Shown here in pieces: positions 6,464-8,471 of a stretch of DNA of 8,471 bases. The stretch covers positions 1 through 8,471 of the forward strand of contig JADZDZ010000372.1 in NCBI GenBank assembly GCA_020850785.1, given 5' to 3'. A program made the translations under genes and the position numbers. Numbering within the stretch: the first letter of the stretch is position 1; the number at the start of each line of letters is the position of its first letter. A model generated the notes under the pieces. It saw only the letters and a list, made by a program, of their open reading frames with translations, made no database searches and was not told where the DNA came from. This DNA comes from Candidatus Sumerlaeota bacterium (GTDB taxonomy: Bacteria; Sumerlaeota; Sumerlaeia; SLMS01).

Positions 6464-6495
6464 AAAAAAACACCCGGCTGTTGGGCAGCCGGGTG
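6464..6495 (-). terminator. intrinsic terminator of the small exported-protein gene
   Basis: On the minus strand CACCCGGCTG, loop CCCAA and CAGCCGGGTG form a perfect 10-bp GC-rich stem. Seven T residues follow directly at 6470-6464. This is a textbook rho-independent terminator, 46 bp behind the stop codon of the exported-protein gene. It lies just 10 bases before the chosen start of the ABC ATPase gene. Confidence 0.92.
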
Positions 6496-6541
6496 AATGA
6501 GTTCGGTTTCCGAAGGATGCTTGTGCGCTGCGGAGGCCGGC

Positions 6542-7009
6542 TTACTTCTTGTCGCTGCAGCAACCGGGCTCGCGCACGGCGGCATCCGCGCCCTTCGGGC
6601 CTTCGGCGGCCTTGGGTGCTGCGGCCTTCGGGGCTTCCTTCTTTGCGGCGGGAGCGGCGGCGGGTTTGGCAGCGGCGGGCTTCGCGGCCGGCTTCATGGG
6701 CTGAACGCGGTTGTTGCGTTCCTGCGCGATCGACGGTGCGAAGTTTCCATGGCGCCATTCGAAGTAGGTTCCGTCCTGTTCGACGGCGGGCTGATGGCCG
6801 AACACGATGTCCAGATTGGGCTGGGAAACGACCCAGTGAATCGGGCGCATGACGACGAATTCGGCGGCGAGGCCAACGGGATGCAGCACATACGCGATCA
6901 GGCGCATGGGGTTGTCACCGTGGGCGCGGGTGTAGCGGTCGGCGTTTGTGGGCACCGTGGAAAGCAGGCCGAGGCCCAATGCACAGATAACAGCGAGTTT
7001 CTTCTTCAT
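6542..7009 (-). CDS. small exported protein of unknown function with Ala/Lys/Pro-rich tail
   Basis: The protein has 155 residues and I do not recognise a named family. A clear signal peptide is present: MKKK, a hydrophobic core and likely cleavage after A23 (TNA before DRY). The mature core (about 24-100) is rich in aromatic and hydrophobic residues and looks conserved in style. It contains the segments GDNPMRLIAYVLHPVG (31-46), RPIHWVVSQPNLDIVFGH (55-72) and GTYFEWRHG (80-88). From about 104 to 144 follows a low-complexity Ala/Lys/Pro tail, as in surface or periplasm-spanning linkers. It ends in GCCSDKK with a Cys pair at 150-151. No lipobox is seen, so it is probably periplasmic or outer-membrane associated. 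Minus-strand AAAGGA lies about 10 bases before the ATG. A strong terminator follows the gene, so it is probably transcribed as a single unit or as the end of one. Confidence 0.8.
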   Translation of the reverse strand: MKKKLAVICALGLGLLSTVPTNADRYTRAHGDNPMRLIAYVLHPVGLAAEFVVMRPIHWVVSQPNLDIVFGHQPAVEQDGTYFEWRHGNFAPSIAQERNNRVQPMKPAAKPAAAKPAAAPAAKKEAPKAAAPKAAEGPKGADAAVREPGCCSDKK

Positions 7010-7103
7010 CGCAATCTTGTCCTTTTGGAAGGCGTCTCTGCGTGCGAAAGTCCCAAGGATCGCGCAATCAGGTCAACAAGGAATGACTACAATAAGGGGT
7101 GTT

Positions 7104-7134
7104 CCCAAGGGGCCCTCATGAGTTGTCCTTAGGG
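7104..7134 (-). terminator. imperfect hairpin behind the phosphatase-cytochrome gene
   Basis: CCCAAGG (7104-7110) pairs with CCTTAGGG (7127-7134) apart from one bulged A. The loop contains the palindrome CTCATGAG (7115-7122). It lies 12 bases behind the TAA of the phosphatase gene on the minus strand. No T-run follows, so a role in termination is only a guess. The rest of the 137-bp gap before the next gene shows no promoter I would defend. Confidence 0.25.
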
Positions 7135-7146
7135 GGATTCGATTTT

Positions 7147-8094
7147 TTAACGCCTATTATCGCGGTGGGCGGTGTGGCAGGAGCGGCAGCTCTGGCGCAG
7201 GTCGCCATAGTGCGTGGCGGCACTGGTGGTGTTGTTCGTCTTCAGGTCTTCCCGAAGCTGTTTCGCGAGGCCCTCCGCCTGCTCCCTCCATCGATGGAAG
7301 TCTTCCTGAAATTTTGAATCGTTCATGCGTCCGATTTCGTGGAAATGCTCCTGAACCATCAAGGCTTCCTGCGCGGGATCAACGTCGGGGTGGTTCGGGG
7401 GAGCCGTCCATCCCGCTTTGCGCGCTTCATCGAGCCGATCCATGGCGTTGTCGATCAGGACCATTCGCGCGGCGAGGTCCGCAACCTTTGCGGTTTCGAC
7501 GAGTGTGGGATGTTCCCTGCGCAGCGCGGGAAGGTCCTCCATGTTCATGGCAGCCCAGAGACCCTTGTAGTCCTTCCCGGTCTTCGCTTGTTTCAGAACC
7601 TCCGTGGCGGAGGTGACGCTGCAGTCGCTGGACAGCCGCCACGCCAGCGCCGCTGCTGCGGGGCCGCGATGCTGCCCATGGTGGCAGTGGATGTAGATTG
7701 TTCCCGTGGTGTCCTCCATGGCCTGGCTGAGTTGCGCGGCCTGCTCGCGGGTGATGCCGTCATAACCAATCGGCACATGGATATAACGCATTCCCTTGGC
7801 GTGTGCCGCATCCACGGCGGGGCGTGCGCCATCCACGGAAAGGATGGTGTTCGCGCCCAGCTTCCTGATGGCGTCAAAGTCCGCTTCATCCTCCGGCCCC
7901 GCCCCTGAGTAAATACGATCAGAAACGCGGATCAAATTGTGGAGGCCCGTTTCTGCGGCATTTCCTGTCGCTGTTGTCATCAAGGCGGCGATCATCACGA
8001 TCCGAACAAGCGAGCAAAATAGCAGCCCGATGCGCGATTCAAAAGGGGCGCGTTGGCCGTTTCCATTTCCAAAGATCACTGGTTTTCGTTCCAT
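7147..8094 (-). CDS. exported dual-specificity-phosphatase-like protein with C-terminal CxxCH (cytochrome c'-like) domain
   Basis: The protein has 315 residues. A hydrophobic stretch at about 22-44 ending TGNAAET looks like a signal peptide with cleavage near A46/A47, although the n-region is long (about 21 residues). Residues about 51-180 form a cysteine-phosphatase-like domain. It has the entry motif LIRVSDRIYSGAGP (54-67), LGANTILSVDGARP (79-92), VPIGYDGI with D112 as a possible general acid, and the signature H136-C137-HHGQH-R143, matching HCX5R. The rest is predicted helical and charged. It ends with SC-RSCHTAHRD, where C303-x-x-C306-H307 is a c-type heme attachment motif close to the C-terminus, as in cytochrome c' four-helix bundles. 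Both functions are inferred from motifs, and substrate and redox role are unknown. I recall similar fusions in Planctomycetes, from memory. The start is uncertain because no good ribosome binding site precedes the ATG. Confidence 0.88.
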   Translation of the reverse strand: MERKPVIFGNGNGQRAPFESRIGLLFCSLVRIVMIAALMTTATGNAAETGLHNLIRVSDRIYSGAGPEDEADFDAIRKLGANTILSVDGARPAVDAAHAKGMRYIHVPIGYDGITREQAAQLSQAMEDTTGTIYIHCHHGQHRGPAAAALAWRLSSDCSVTSATEVLKQAKTGKDYKGLWAAMNMEDLPALRREHPTLVETAKVADLAARMVLIDNAMDRLDEARKAGWTAPPNHPDVDPAQEALMVQEHFHEIGRMNDSKFQEDFHRWREQAEGLAKQLREDLKTNNTTSAATHYGDLRQSCRSCHTAHRDNRR

Positions 8095-8150
8095 TGATGG
8101 ACTCAGGGGTGATGGGTTCGTGCTTTGTTGGACGAGGCACGCTGCCGCCG

Positions 8151-8465
8151 TCAGGGGCGCTTGATTTCCTTCGGCGCTGGTGTGCGGTCAAGGTGGTCCT
8201 TCCTGATTTGGAGAATGTTGAGCGGAAGGGCGATGAGCCTAAGCAGCGGAAAGCAAAGGAATGCCTTCAGTTTTTCAGCGAGCGATAATTTTTTCTGCCA
8301 CACGCGCTTTTCGATTTCCGTTCCGTGGAGCGGTGAGGCCAGAAGCACGCGGAAGAATTCGGCGATTCCGCCGTAGGCCAGCACGAGATAGAGGCGCTGG
8401 CGTTCGTAGGCATTGAAAGCTGCGGAGAAATTGTCGGGCTGGTAGTGCCGTCCTCCGCTCGCCAT
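8151..8465 (-). CDS. hypothetical protein, start near the window edge (possibly partial)
   Basis: The open frame encodes 104 residues from an ATG at 8465: MASGGRHYQPDNF, then AYERQRLYLVLAYGGIAEFFRVLL. A later hydrophobic stretch, AFLCFPLLRLIALPLNILQI (about 68-87), precedes a charged tail ending KEIKRP. The middle has a Lys/Glu-rich segment (about 50-67). Two hydrophobic stretches suggest membrane association, possibly one or two helices or a re-entrant hairpin. I do not recognise the family. The frame stays open to the window edge (two more codons), so the true start may lie outside. It ends 56 bp before the phosphatase gene on the same strand and may share its transcript. Confidence is moderate because of the length, the same-strand packing and non-random composition. 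Confidence 0.6.
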   Translation of the reverse strand: MASGGRHYQPDNFSAAFNAYERQRLYLVLAYGGIAEFFRVLLASPLHGTEIEKRVWQKKLSLAEKLKAFLCFPLLRLIALPLNILQIRKDHLDRTPAPKEIKRP

Positions 8466-8471
8466 TTCATG

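Noticed and set aside
6454..6585. N-terminal extension of the ABC ATPase to an ATG at 6585
   Set aside because: The extra 44 codons would translate the terminator stem and T-tract and overlap the 3' end of the upstream gene. Family proteins start near MPLAIEAKNL.
5713..6852. 379-codon plus-strand open frame opposite the ABC ATPase and exported-protein genes
   Set aside because: It crosses two well-supported minus-strand genes and a perfect terminator, and has no domain.
7010..7146. Sigma-70-type promoter for the exported-protein gene (minus-strand TTGACC and TTGGGA boxes)
   Set aside because: Neither box has a believable -10 element at 16-18 bases, so no promoter is called.

Overview
The window looks like a chromosomal segment from a high-GC Gram-negative bacterium. 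The reasons are strong G/C preference at third codon positions, two proteins with Sec-type signal peptides, a LolD/MacB-type ABC ATPase and a periplasmic-type c-heme motif. The exported phosphatase-cytochrome protein and the GC-rich intergenic repeats remind me of Planctomycetes, Verrucomicrobia or neighbouring candidate phyla. That placement comes from memory of similar proteins and is low confidence. I see no rRNA, tRNA, CRISPR array, transposase or phage gene.

Left part (1-3765, + strand): a few bases that may be the tail of an upstream gene, then ftsK (DNA translocase, cell division and chromosome segregation). It is followed after about 50 bp by an OsmC-family thiol peroxidase-like gene with a clear ribosome binding site. 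The two are probably co-transcribed.

Middle (3766-4277): a non-coding convergent interval of about 510 bp filled with diverged copies of a palindromic repeat. Two copies carry a 9-bp GC-rich hairpin whose arms differ by a compensating base pair. A third copy is decayed, and a possible fourth is very diverged. The first copy begins at the stop codon of the osmC-like gene. The interval also holds an AT-rich hairpin and a long GC hairpin just behind lpdA.

Right part (4278-8471, - strand, read right to left): the start of the window-edge gene (unknown, about 104 aa), then a secreted dual-specificity-phosphatase-like protein with a C-terminal CxxCH cytochrome-type domain. Next come an unknown exported protein with an Ala/Lys/Pro-rich tail ending in a Cys pair, a textbook intrinsic terminator, a LolD-like ABC ATPase and lpdA (dihydrolipoyl dehydrogenase). 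The terminator sits only 10 bp before the chosen start of the ABC gene, which decides that start and raises a question about how the gene is transcribed.

Most of the window is ordinary housekeeping content. The items most worth a second look are the phosphatase/c-heme fusion, the small exported protein and the structured repeat family between osmC and lpdA. I do not see a convincing new multi-gene system.
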